A stretch of DNA of 64,000 nt. Origin: Deltaproteobacteria bacterium (GTDB taxonomy: Bacteria; Myxococcota_A; UBA9160; UBA4427). Both the position numbers and the translations under genes were made by a program. Position 1 is the stretch's first letter. Each line of letters begins with the position of its first letter. The DNA is taken from the NCBI GenBank assembly GCA_016713665.1, contig JADJOR010000013.1, positions 27,026 through 91,025 on the forward strand, given 5' to 3'. Below, in pieces: positions 18,290-26,484 of the stretch. Under the pieces are notes generated by a model. It was not told the origin of the DNA, made no database searches, and worked only from the letters and a program-made list of their open reading frames with translations.

Positions 18290-19884
18290 CGGTCGCCTCC
18301 GGCGGCGACGTCGAGGGGACCGCGGGTCGCGACGTGGAATTGCAGACCGGCGGCGGGATCCTTCGTCCGCTCGATCGCGAGGGTGCCGAACTTGCGGCCG
18401 GCGAAGGCGGGCTCGTCGCGCAGGCCGCGAAGCAGCTTCGGAACGTCCTCGGCTTCGAGCGTCCGGCCGGTCAGGGAGAGCGCCTCACCGCTCTCGCTGA
18501 GCTCGATCCGCTCGAGCCAGACGCCGTCGAGATCCTGGCGGGCGAGGCCGACGAGGAGGCTCGAGAAGCTCGAGGCGGTTCCCGGTCGTTGCTGACCGAG
18601 ATCCCGCAGCAGGGCGAGGCGCGCATCGCGATGGGCGCGGAGCGCGGTCGGGTCGGCGGGGGCTGCGTTCGCGAGCCCCGCCTGTTCGGCCTCCGCAGCG
18701 GCGCTCGCCAGCGTCTGCTCGAGCTCGCGCTCCTCGACGATCATCGCGCCGAGGGCCTGGCGATCGCCATAGAGCCGGAAGCCTTCATAGGCGCAGTAGG
18801 CGACGACCAGGAGGCCGAGCACGGCGGCCGCCTGCAGCACGCGACCGAGGCCGAAGGTGCCTTCCCGAGCCCGGAGCCGGGCGGGCACGAGCGCGCGGCC
18901 GAGCGCCAGATCGCCGGCGACGGCGGCACCGGCGGCGAGGGAGAGGCCGGCGTGGGATCGCGTCGGAGGCGGGGTCTCGAAGTCGAAAGCCCGCTCGAGA
19001 GCGTAGGCCTCGACACGCAACGGGCGAAGCATCTCGCCGAGCGCCGGGGCGAGGGGGCTCAAGTCGACCGAGCCGGGCAACAGGGTCAGGCGCGTGGCCG
19101 GTGCCCGGCCATATTCGCTCTCGTAGTAGTCGAGGGATCGCTGGACGTCGAGCAGCAGCGGCTCGAGGGCGGAGACGAGTTCGGCCTCGCCGGGCCCCGC
19201 CGAGCTCAACGCCCGCTCCGCGGCCTCGTCCATCGCTGCCGCGTCGACCCGGAGATGCCGCGCGAGAACGAGGCGGCGCTCGGTCGCCAGGGTCAGGACG
19301 CTCGACTTCGCGTCGATGCGGACCATCGCCCCGCCGACGACCTCTTCCGGGAGGCTCGCCTCGAGGGCGAGCATCGCGGTCTCCATGACCTCGAAGCCGC
19401 CACAGACGAGCCCGGTCTGATCGAGGGCGCGGGCCATCGCGGTGACGGTCTCGTCGCGGGTCGCGACGACGAACATGTGGGGTGTGCGCGCGCGACCCTT
19501 CTGATCCGGAATCGTGAGCACCCCGATCGCCGCCGTCTCCACGTCCATCTCGACGAGGTCGCGGATCAGCCAGCGGGTCGCGTCGGCGAGCTCCGCCTCG
19601 GGGACGTTGGTCGGTCGCTCGACGAGCTTGAGCTCGTAGTCGCCGGGGGCGAGGGTCACGCGGGCGGTGGCGCCGCGCAGGCCATGGGTCTCGACGAAGC
19701 GGTGAAGGGCCTGCTCGAGTCCGCCGGCCTCGTTCGTCGCGAAGGACTCCCAGGCCAGGACGCTCGGCGGGCCCTCGGCCCCGGCCGGCGAGAGGGCGAG
19801 AATCGTCGCCTCGCCGCCTTCGAGCGCGATGCCGACGCGGATCGAGTCCGCGCGTCGCCGGCGAAGCGATCTCAATCCGAGCAC
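18286..19884 (-). CDS. mshI: MSHA biogenesis protein MshI (PilM/PilN-like)
   Basis: 532 residues from a GTG at 19884 chosen for the good ribosome site AAGGAGG seven bases upstream. The N-terminal ~320 residues have a PilM-like actin fold (VGIALEGGEATILALS; WLIRDLVEMDVE; LLLDVQRSLDYYESEYG). A membrane helix lies near 345-365 (VLQAAAVLGLLVVAYCAYEG), and a coiled-coil plus PilN-like domain (ILVGLARQDLDGVWLERIEL-type) follows. This fusion of PilM and PilN functions is typical of MshI. It is the first gene of the pilus operon as seen here. Confidence 0.9.
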   Translation of the reverse strand: MLGLRSLRRRRADSIRVGIALEGGEATILALSPAGAEGPPSVLAWESFATNEAGGLEQALHRFVETHGLRGATARVTLAPGDYELKLVERPTNVPEAELADATRWLIRDLVEMDVETAAIGVLTIPDQKGRARTPHMFVVATRDETVTAMARALDQTGLVCGGFEVMETAMLALEASLPEEVVGGAMVRIDAKSSVLTLATERRLVLARHLRVDAAAMDEAAERALSSAGPGEAELVSALEPLLLDVQRSLDYYESEYGRAPATRLTLLPGSVDLSPLAPALGEMLRPLRVEAYALERAFDFETPPPTRSHAGLSLAAGAAVAGDLALGRALVPARLRAREGTFGLGRVLQAAAVLGLLVVAYCAYEGFRLYGDRQALGAMIVEERELEQTLASAAAEAEQAGLANAAPADPTALRAHRDARLALLRDLGQQRPGTASSFSSLLVGLARQDLDGVWLERIELSESGEALSLTGRTLEAEDVPKLLRGLRDEPAFAGRKFGTLAIERTKDPAAGLQFHVATRGPLDVAAGGDR

Positions 19885-20217
19885 GGATCGCCTCCTTCGC
19901 CCGGAAGCGGACTGTTGCGCTGACTCAAGGCTCCGATCCTCTCGAGAAGGCTTGCGCCACGGCGGGCGCGGGGCGGCCCGTGCCGAGCTGCGCGTTGCCG
20001 TGGGGCTCGATGCTTCTCGTGTTAACGGAAGCTGCGCGTGAAAGTTGAGACGACGTGCAGGGGCTGCGGCCGACTTGCCGGAATCGACCCGGCCGCGGGG
20101 GGCCGCGAGCGGAGTCCCCCGAATCGTCGGACTCCTCGCCCGCCCGCCGATCATTCGCCCCCTGGGGTGAACGGCCGGGCTGCCGATCGAAATCTTCGGG
20201 AAACCCGGACTCAGTCC
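19885..20217. other. divergent intergenic region
   Basis: About 330 bases between the start of mshI on the minus strand and the promoter of the porin gene on the plus strand. No gene was recognised. It should hold the promoter of the MSHA operon; no convincing -10/-35 pair for that direction was identified by eye. Confidence 0.5.
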
Positions 20218-20246
20218 TTGAAAATGGTTTTCAATTTCGTTTCTAT
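20218..20246 (+). promoter_or_regulatory. sigma-70 promoter overlapped by a Fur-box-like palindrome
   Basis: A -35-like TTGAAA (20218-20223) and a -10-like TTCTAT (20241-20246) are 17 bases apart. The -35 is embedded in TTGAAAATGGTTTTCAA (20218-20234), a perfect 7-3-7 inverted repeat. This fits the 7-1-7 Fur pattern (TGAAAAT-n-ATTTTCA type) with one mismatch. It lies about 70 bases upstream of the porin GTG. Repression by iron-loaded Fur is inferred from the pattern and position. Confidence 0.65.
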
Positions 20247-20314
20247 GCGCACCGCGGACGATCGAGGTCCGCCTGCGCTCCACGATGGGCGCAGGTGTGC
20301 AGGAGGATTCACGC

Positions 20315-21718
20315 GTGCTGAAGTGCAATCGGGGTCGGGTCGCTGCGTTGATCGCGGTGGGGTGCTGGATGGGCGTCGCGCCGACTGCGCGCGCCGAAGG
20401 GGAGGCGCCGAAGGCCGAGGCGACCGCCGAGTCGCAGGCGACGCCGGCCGCCGCCGTCGATCCTGCCGCCCCCGCCGCCCCGCCGGCGAGCGACACCGCG
20501 CGGATCGACGACCTCGAGGAGAAGGTCGACATCCTCGCGGAGGAGATCGGTCGCCTCGAGTCGGTCTTTGCGGTCCCCGAGGAGCTGGCGCTCGTCTCCT
20601 ACCACGGCCTCGGTCCCGCGGCCTCGAAGGTCTACAAGAAGGACGGGGGTCTCTCGATCGGCGGCTACGGCGAGAACCGCATCCGCACCTTCCACAACAC
20701 CGGCGACGACGACCGCGACAACGTCTACGACCAGCTGCGTGCCGTGCTCTATGTCGGTTACAAGTTCAACGAGAACTGGGTGCTCAACTCGGAGATCGAG
20801 TACGAGCACGGCGGCAACGAAGTCGCCGTCGAGTTCCTGACGGTCGACTATCTCTGGCTCGACGAGCTCAATTTCCGCGCCGGCAACCTGCTCGTGCCGA
20901 TGGGCTTCGTCAACGAGATCCACGAGCCGAACTTCTTCTTCGGCGCCGAGCGGCCCGAGGTCGAGCGGACGATCCTGCCCTCGACCTGGCACGAGAACGG
21001 CGCGGGCATCTGGGGGACGATCGCGGGTCGCATCGAATACCGCGCCTATGCGATCAACGGCTTCGACGGTCAGAGCTTCACGTCGAGCGGGCTGCGGGGC
21101 GGTCGACAGGGTGGGGCCGAGGCGATCGCGAACGACTTCGCCTTCGTCGGTCGCGTCGACGTCGACGTCGTCACGGGTCTGATGATCGGCGGCTCCGTCT
21201 ACACCGGCCAGTCCGGCCAGGAGCAGACCTCCGACGCGAGCGGGACCGAGCGCGACGTCCCCGACGCGCAGACCACGATCTACGAGCTCCACGCCCAGTA
21301 CAAGGGCTACGGCGCGAGCCTGCGCGCGCTCTGGACCGAGGCCTTCGTCGACGAGGCGGGCCGTCTGTCGCGCGTCCTCGACCTGGGCGCGACCTCCGCG
21401 ATCGCCCAGCAGATGCGCGGCTGGTATCTCGAGGCGGCGTACAACGTCATGCCGCTCTTTTTCGAGGCCCCGCGCATGAGCCTCGAGCCCTACTTCCGGT
21501 TCGAGCGCTACGACACCCAGCGTGAGGTCTCGGACCTCGGCTTCGACCGCGACCGGACCAAAGACGTCGATCTGTACGTCGCGGGCATCCAGTTCAAACC
21601 GATCCCGCAGATCGTCTTCAAGCTCGACTTCCGCCACTTCGACCTGGCCCGCACGACGGCGGCGGGCTCTCGCGACCGAGCCGATGAGGTTCAGGGGCTG
21701 GTGGGCTACGTGTTCTAG
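20315..21718 (+). CDS. outer-membrane beta-barrel porin
   Basis: 467 residues from a GTG with AGGAGGA ten bases upstream. A signal peptide ends at ...GVAPTARAEG. A Pro/Ala linker and a short coiled coil (IDDLEEKVDILAEEIGRLES) follow, as in phosphate- or OprO-type trimeric porins. A barrel of alternating strands then runs to the terminal aromatic residue (LVGYVF), the usual C-terminal barrel signal. It resembles porins of unknown solute. Position under a Fur-like box and ahead of a flavoprotein set suggests a role in iron acquisition or redox at the surface. Confidence 0.85.
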   Translation: MLKCNRGRVAALIAVGCWMGVAPTARAEGEAPKAEATAESQATPAAAVDPAAPAAPPASDTARIDDLEEKVDILAEEIGRLESVFAVPEELALVSYHGLGPAASKVYKKDGGLSIGGYGENRIRTFHNTGDDDRDNVYDQLRAVLYVGYKFNENWVLNSEIEYEHGGNEVAVEFLTVDYLWLDELNFRAGNLLVPMGFVNEIHEPNFFFGAERPEVERTILPSTWHENGAGIWGTIAGRIEYRAYAINGFDGQSFTSSGLRGGRQGGAEAIANDFAFVGRVDVDVVTGLMIGGSVYTGQSGQEQTSDASGTERDVPDAQTTIYELHAQYKGYGASLRALWTEAFVDEAGRLSRVLDLGATSAIAQQMRGWYLEAAYNVMPLFFEAPRMSLEPYFRFERYDTQREVSDLGFDRDRTKDVDLYVAGIQFKPIPQIVFKLDFRHFDLARTTAAGSRDRADEVQGLVGYVF

Positions 21719-21749
21719 CCTTCCGTGCTCCGGGGAGATCGAATCGCGC

Positions 21750-22409
21750 ATGGGCTCGACGGGTTCGCAGGGATCGCATTCGGGCTCGAGCTCGCCGCGT
21801 CGCGAGGGTCGGCGGCTCGTGGGACGCGCTTCGGCGAGCCGTGCGGTCCTCGTCCTGCTGCTCCTGGGTGGTCTGCTCGCGACGTTCTCGGTCGCGGCGC
21901 CCGCCGCGCGGGCGAAGGTCTTCGCGAGCCAGAAGCAGGCCCTGGCCGAGGCCTTCCCCGATGCGACCCGGATCGAACGCAAGACCTTCGTGCTGCGCCG
22001 CGAGCAATCCGCCCGGATCGGCGAGCTCCTCGGCGTCCGCGCCGACGCCAAGGTCGTGGTGATCCACGTCGCCTACCAGGGCGAGACGGTCGTCGGCTTC
22101 GCGGAGATCGCGGTCCACAAGGTGAGGACCCAGCCCGAGGCGCTGCTGCTCGTGCTCTCGCCGCAGGGTCGGGTCCGCAGCGTGCGGATCATCGCCTTCC
22201 ACGAGCCCCTCGACTACATGCCGACCGATCGCTGGTACGCCCAGTTCGTCGGGAAGGGCAAGGGGGACGGGCTCGGCCTCGATCGCGAGATCCATGGCGT
22301 CGTCGGGGCGACTCTCTCCGCGCAGGCCGCCGTGGACGCCGTCCGCCGCATCCTCGCCTACTGGGAGGTCCTGCTGCTCCCCGCTTACGGACCCGGCGAG
22401 GCGCCCTAG
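21750..22409 (+). CDS. exported FMN-binding domain protein
   Basis: 219 residues. The start ATG has GGGGAG 13 bases upstream. A basic N-terminus and hydrophobic segment (AVLVLLLLGGLLATFSVAAP) precede an FMN_bind domain. Its covalent-attachment motif is VVGATLSAQAAVDAV near residue 185, where the Thr would carry FMN through a phosphoester bond. The family is shared with NqrC/RnfG. ApbE of the same cluster is the likely enzyme attaching FMN. It probably passes electrons in the periplasm. Confidence 0.85.
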   Translation: MGSTGSQGSHSGSSSPRREGRRLVGRASASRAVLVLLLLGGLLATFSVAAPAARAKVFASQKQALAEAFPDATRIERKTFVLRREQSARIGELLGVRADAKVVVIHVAYQGETVVGFAEIAVHKVRTQPEALLLVLSPQGRVRSVRIIAFHEPLDYMPTDRWYAQFVGKGKGDGLGLDREIHGVVGATLSAQAAVDAVRRILAYWEVLLLPAYGPGEAP

Positions 22410-22464
22410 ACTCCCGACGCGACCGGCCGCTCGGCCGGCCGCGCGGCTCCGTGGTCGTCCCGCA

Positions 22465-23040
22465 ATGCGCCGGACCGGCCTGGCGCCCCCGCTTCAGGAC
22501 ACCGCATTGCGATTCACCGTCACGGGCGAGTGGGACCACAACCGGCTGCTCCAGGTCGTCGTCGTCCTCTACTGCTTCTTCGTCGTGCTGCTCTGGCTGA
22601 CGAACTGGATGCTCTACTTCGACGAGATGGATTTCACGACCGCCTCGGTCGTTGAGCACTACCTCGGCAACGAGGAGGAGTTCCGATCGCCGCGCAGCTA
22701 TCGCGGCATGCTCGAGCTCGCTCATTTCCATCTCTTCGCGATGGGGATGCTGATGATGGTCCTGACCCATCTCGCGCTGTTCGTGCCCGTCGCGCCGAAG
22801 TGGAAGATCGCCCTGATCGTCGTGCCCTTCGTGTCGGCGCTCGCCTCCGAAGGGGCCGGCTGGCTCGTCCGCTTCGCCGGAGCGGGTTATGCGTGGACGA
22901 AGATCGCGGGGATCCTGATGCTGCAGGGGAGCCTCGCCGCGCTGGTCGCGATCGCGCTCTGGTCCGTCTTCGCGGGGAAGCAGGCGGCCAACTACACCGG
23001 CACCGGCGACGAGGCCCTCGACGGGGAGCAATGGGATTGA
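22465..23040 (+). CDS. four-helix inner-membrane protein, possible haem-b electron carrier
   Basis: 191 residues, no recognised family. Four hydrophobic helices are visible: VVVVLYCFFVVLLWLTNWML, FHLFAMGMLMMVLTHLALFV, IALIVVPFVSALASEGAGWL and ILMLQGSLAALVAIALWSVF. Helix 2 is bordered by LELAHFH and contains THL, so several His are placed as possible haem ligands. The start could be at this ATG or a little downstream. It ends inside the apbE start, so the two are coupled. It may link quinol or cytoplasmic donors to the flavoprotein; this is inference. Confidence 0.7.
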   Translation: MRRTGLAPPLQDTALRFTVTGEWDHNRLLQVVVVLYCFFVVLLWLTNWMLYFDEMDFTTASVVEHYLGNEEEFRSPRSYRGMLELAHFHLFAMGMLMMVLTHLALFVPVAPKWKIALIVVPFVSALASEGAGWLVRFAGAGYAWTKIAGILMLQGSLAALVAIALWSVFAGKQAANYTGTGDEALDGEQWD

Positions 23041-24179
23041 GCCGCGGCGCGCGCCTCGCCGGCTCGACGATGGGAAGCGCGCGCGCGCAGCTCCTGGTCC
23101 AGCGCATGGTCCTGCTCGTCGGCCTCGCCGCCTTCGGCTGTACGAAGGGGGCAGGCCAGCCCGCAGCGAAAGACGCGCGCGTCCCGCTCTCCGACGGCTG
23201 GCTCGCGATGGGGACCTTCTTCGAGGCGGATCTGCGGGTCCGGGAGAGCGAGCTCCCGATCGCGAAGACCTGGCTCGACTGGGCGCGCGTCGAGCTCGTG
23301 CGCCTCGAGGCGGTCTACTCGCGCCACGATGCGGCTTCGCAGCTCTCGAGCCTGAATCGCGCCCTCGCCCGGACCGAAGCCATGGGCGAGGGGACGGCGG
23401 TCGCGCCGGCCCTCGAATCCGTGCTCGCGGAGTCGGTCGGTCTCTGGGAGGCGACGGGCGGCGCCTTCGACGTCACGGTCGGCCCCCTCGTCGAAGTCTG
23501 GCGCCGCGCGGCCGAGCGCGACTCGTGGCCCACGCTCGAGGCGCTTCGCAAGGCGAAGGGCCGGGTCGGGAGCGATCGGCTGCGGCTCGCCGGCGGTGGT
23601 CGACTCGACGTGACGGCGAGCCGGGTTCGAATCGACCTCGACGCGATCTCGAAGGGCGCGGCCCTCGACGTCCTCGCTGCGGCCTTCGAGCGCGCGTTGC
23701 CGGAGGCGGCGGCGCTGCTCTCCCTGGGGCAGAGCAGCACGCGGGCGATCGGGGATCCCGACGGCGGGGGCTGGGTCGTGGCGGTCCGCTCGAGTCATCC
23801 CGACGGCGGCGAGCTCGCGACGCTCCGGCTGCGGGATCGGGCGGTCTCGGTCAGCTCGAGCCTCGGCAGCACGAGCGAGATCGCGGGGCAGACGGTGTCC
23901 CACATCATCGATCCGCGGACGGGCTCGACCGTCGACGGGACCGTCGAGGCGGTCGTGATCGGCGACAGCGCCCTGCGCGCCGACGGCTGGAGCACCGGGC
24001 TGCTCGTGCTCGGGGCACAGCGCTCGTCCATAAGGCTGGTCGAGAAGGCCGGCTTCGAGGCGTACGTCTTCGATTCGTCGGGTCGGACGGTGAGCAGCGC
24101 GGGCTGGGAGACCTTCCTCGCGGCGAGCGAGCCCGGCGCGGGCGAAGGCGACGCGACGCGCGAGGCGCGGGCGAGATAG
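23031..24179 (+). CDS. apbE: FAD:protein FMN transferase (ApbE family lipoprotein)
   Basis: 382 residues. The ATG lies inside the last codons of the preceding gene, with GGGGAGC just upstream. A lipobox-like VGLAAFGC gives a lipoprotein. ApbE motifs are: WLAMGTFFEADLRV near the start, TGGAFDVTVGPLVEVW (~145), RIDLDAISKGAALDVL (~205) and the Mg/FAD site SHIIDPRTGSTVDG (~300) with LRADGWSTGLLVLG. It should flavinylate Thr in exported FMN_bind proteins, first the neighbour at 21750-22409. Confidence 0.93.
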   Translation: MGLSRGARLAGSTMGSARAQLLVQRMVLLVGLAAFGCTKGAGQPAAKDARVPLSDGWLAMGTFFEADLRVRESELPIAKTWLDWARVELVRLEAVYSRHDAASQLSSLNRALARTEAMGEGTAVAPALESVLAESVGLWEATGGAFDVTVGPLVEVWRRAAERDSWPTLEALRKAKGRVGSDRLRLAGGGRLDVTASRVRIDLDAISKGAALDVLAAAFERALPEAAALLSLGQSSTRAIGDPDGGGWVVAVRSSHPDGGELATLRLRDRAVSVSSSLGSTSEIAGQTVSHIIDPRTGSTVDGTVEAVVIGDSALRADGWSTGLLVLGAQRSSIRLVEKAGFEAYVFDSSGRTVSSAGWETFLAASEPGAGEGDATREARAR

Positions 24180-24192
24180 ACGCTAGTCGGCG

Positions 24193-24363
24193 CTAGTCGG
24201 CGTGGTGCTCCGCGGCGAGGGCGCAATCACGCCGCGCCTCTTCGCTGCAGGGGCACTCCCGCCCGCAGGATCCCTTCAGGCGGCGCCCCGAGAGCATGAC
24301 TCCGATCGCCATCGCCGCCATCACGAGCCCGAGCACCACGATCGTCGCGAGGATGGTCTGCAT
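24193..24363 (-). CDS. nqrM: Na+-NQR maturation protein NqrM
   Basis: 56 residues. One N-terminal membrane helix (ILATIVVLGLVMAAMAIGVM) is followed by RRLKGSCGRECPCSEEARRDC. The KGSCG motif with further cysteines is the signature of NqrM (DUF539), which inserts iron at the NqrD/NqrE cysteine site during Na+-NQR assembly. Its place beside the nqr operon agrees. Four cysteines are available. Confidence 0.87.
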   Translation of the reverse strand: MQTILATIVVLGLVMAAMAIGVMLSGRRLKGSCGRECPCSEEARRDCALAAEHHAD

Positions 24364-24476
24364 GCGACCTCCGGGTGGGCGCTCGCTCCCGAGGCTAGCC
24401 CGTGACCCGCCGAGCCGCCCACGTCGATGCGCCCGGCGTCCGACTCGCTGCCCGACCGAGCACCCGCCCCACCGAC

Positions 24477-24854
24477 TCACCGCCCGCCGCGCGTGCGCGA
24501 AGCCGCCAGCGACGCGATCGCGACGGAGAAGAGCTCGACGGCGATCTTGTCGATCGCGAACGGGGCGCCGTGAAGCGCCCAGGCGGCGACGCGGAAGGCG
24601 GCCGCTCCGCCCACGAAGAGCGCGGCCGCCGCGAACCACTGCCGTTCGAGGCGGATCGCGCCGAGCAGGTAGCAGGCCGAGACCCCGAGGAAGAAGGCGC
24701 CGGTATCTCCGATCTGCGTGCTGCGCGCGGCGCCGCGCAGGAGCGGCAGGTCGAGGACGGCGGCGGCCCCGGCGGGATCGAAGAGCCACTGGAGCGCGAT
24801 CACGCCGAAGAGCAGGCCCGGCAGGGCCGCGAGGAGGCGAAGCGGGAGGGGCAT
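24477..24854 (-). CDS. small four-helix membrane protein
   Basis: 125 residues, four predicted helices (LLAALPGLLFGVIALQWLF, GAFFLGVSACYLLGAI, FAAAALFVGGAAAFRVAAW, IAVELFSVAIASLAA). It resembles DUF4345-like proteins, but the assignment is weak. It lies between nqrM and dgkA on the same strand; no functional link is clear. Confidence 0.6.
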   Translation of the reverse strand: MPLPLRLLAALPGLLFGVIALQWLFDPAGAAAVLDLPLLRGAARSTQIGDTGAFFLGVSACYLLGAIRLERQWFAAAALFVGGAAAFRVAAWALHGAPFAIDKIAVELFSVAIASLAASRTRGGR

Positions 24855-24909
24855 GGAATTCCTTTCCGGAATGCGGGGAGGACCGGGTCGAGCCCGGGTC
24901 CGTCCCGGG

Positions 24910-25290
24910 TCAGGCGGGGAGCAGGGCTGCGATTCTCGGTCCGAAGACGAGCAGCGCGACCCCGAGCGCCGTGCACGCCGCCAACAGGACGGCGCCGGCG
25001 GCGACGTCCTTCGCGCGCGCGACGAGCGGATGTCGCCCGGGGGAGGCGACGTCGCAGAGCGCTTCGAAGGCCGTGTTGAATCCTTCGGCTGCCCAGACGC
25101 CACCGATCGCCAGCACGACGGCGAGCCACTCGCTCCGCTCGATTCCGAACGCGAAGCCCGCCGCGACGACGACGAGCGTCGCGACCGCATGGATCCGCGC
25201 GTTGGGCTCGCTGCGCAGCATCGTCGCGATGCCCCGGGCGGCGTAGCCGAAGGACGCGAGGCGCCGGCGCAGCGGAGATTCGAGCGTCAT
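24910..25290 (-). CDS. dgkA: diacylglycerol/undecaprenol kinase (DgkA family)
   Basis: 126 residues with the small trimeric DgkA layout: an amphipathic N-terminus (FGYAARGIATMLRSEPNARIH) and three membrane helices. The conserved active-site strings are EGFNTAFEALCDVAS and ARAKDVAAGAVLL. Gram-positive and many Gram-negative homologues phosphorylate undecaprenol or diacylglycerol with ATP. The ATG overlaps the stop of the upstream apbE (ATGA), so it sits in the nqr transcript, an unusual partner. Confidence 0.88.
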   Translation of the reverse strand: MTLESPLRRRLASFGYAARGIATMLRSEPNARIHAVATLVVVAAGFAFGIERSEWLAVVLAIGGVWAAEGFNTAFEALCDVASPGRHPLVARAKDVAAGAVLLAACTALGVALLVFGPRIAALLPA

Positions 25291-26393
25291 GGTCGTGCGG
25301 GCTCCTCCGGCGTGATCGGCTCGGGGTAGAGACCGTTGCGCGCTTCCTCGAAGCCGCCGTCGGCGGTGCGTCGGAGGGTCATGGCGCCGAGCTTCCACTG
25401 CTCCGCGAGGGCCAGGCCCTGCTCCGGTCCGAGCACCATGAGCGCCGTCGCGAAGCCGTCGGCCTGGGTCGCGGTCGGCGCGACGACCGTCGCCGACGCC
25501 ATGCCGTTCGCGATCGGGCGGCCGGTGCGCGGGTCGATCGTATGCGAGATGCGCTCGCCGTCTTCGACGTAGAAGGCGCGGTAGTCGCCCGAGGTCGCGA
25601 GGCCCTGATCCGAGAGCTCGACGATCTGACGGATCTTGCGGAGGTCTTCGAAGGGCTCCTCGATGGCGACGCGCCAGGGCTTGCCGTCGCTGCGGTGGCC
25701 CGCGGCGTAGAGCTCGCCGCCGATCTCGACCAGGAAGTCCTCGCGTTCGAGCTCGTAGAGGCCGCCGGCGACGTGGTCCGCGGCATAGCCCGGGGCGATC
25801 GCCGAGAGATCGATCTCGACCTCGGGATCGGCCTTGAGGAGGAAGCCGCCGCGGGTCGGATTGCCGCGGCCGACGTGGATGATCTCGGCGCCCGTATGGT
25901 CGAGATAGTCCTCGATCTCCGCCTCGCTGGGCGGGGCACCGACCTGCGCTCCGTGGCCGAAGCCCCAGCGCGCGACGAGCGGTGCGACCGTGATGTCGAA
26001 GGCGCCGCCGCTCCATTTGCAGAGCTCGATCGAGAACGCGACGAGCTCGGCCGTCGGGGACGACACGTCGAAGGGCTCGCTCCCGCGATCGGCGTTGAAG
26101 CGCGAGACCTCGCTGTCGGGTCGCCAGGTCGAGAACCAGAGATCGATCTCGGCGAGGCGCGTCTCGATCACGTCCTGCGCCCGGGCCCGCAGCGCCTCAT
26201 CGAGGCCCGGGCCCGCGATCCGGACCTCCCAGGTCGTGCCCATCGTGTCGCCGGAGAGGACGAGCTCGTCGACGGCGGGGCCGGGCGGAGTCGCGAAGAA
26301 GAGCCGATGGATCGTGAAGGCCGAGAGCAGGACGAAGGCGATCGCCATCGCCCGCAGCGTCTTGCGATCGAGCTCGAGTCCGGGCGGGGGCAT
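25287..26393 (-). CDS. apbE: FAD:protein FMN transferase of the nqr operon
   Basis: 368 residues. An N-terminal membrane anchor (AIAFVLLSAFTIHRLFF) precedes the ApbE domain: SGDTMGTTWEVRI, WSGGAFDITVAPLVARWGFG, EIDLSAIAPGYAADHVA, HTIDPRTGRPIANG and QADGFATALMVLG. ApbE proteins next to nqr genes attach FMN to Thr in the SGAT motifs of NqrB and NqrC. It is a second, distinct ApbE relative to the one at 23031-24179, suggesting separate client proteins. Confidence 0.93.
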   Translation of the reverse strand: MPPPGLELDRKTLRAMAIAFVLLSAFTIHRLFFATPPGPAVDELVLSGDTMGTTWEVRIAGPGLDEALRARAQDVIETRLAEIDLWFSTWRPDSEVSRFNADRGSEPFDVSSPTAELVAFSIELCKWSGGAFDITVAPLVARWGFGHGAQVGAPPSEAEIEDYLDHTGAEIIHVGRGNPTRGGFLLKADPEVEIDLSAIAPGYAADHVAGGLYELEREDFLVEIGGELYAAGHRSDGKPWRVAIEEPFEDLRKIRQIVELSDQGLATSGDYRAFYVEDGERISHTIDPRTGRPIANGMASATVVAPTATQADGFATALMVLGPEQGLALAEQWKLGAMTLRRTADGGFEEARNGLYPEPITPEEPARP

Positions 26394-26484
26394 GACGGGT
26401 CGGTCTCCGGCGCACCGCTCGCGCGCCGCCCGATTCTAGTCGGAGCCGACCGGGCCGCACAGGGCGCCGCCCGGTCGGGTTCGA

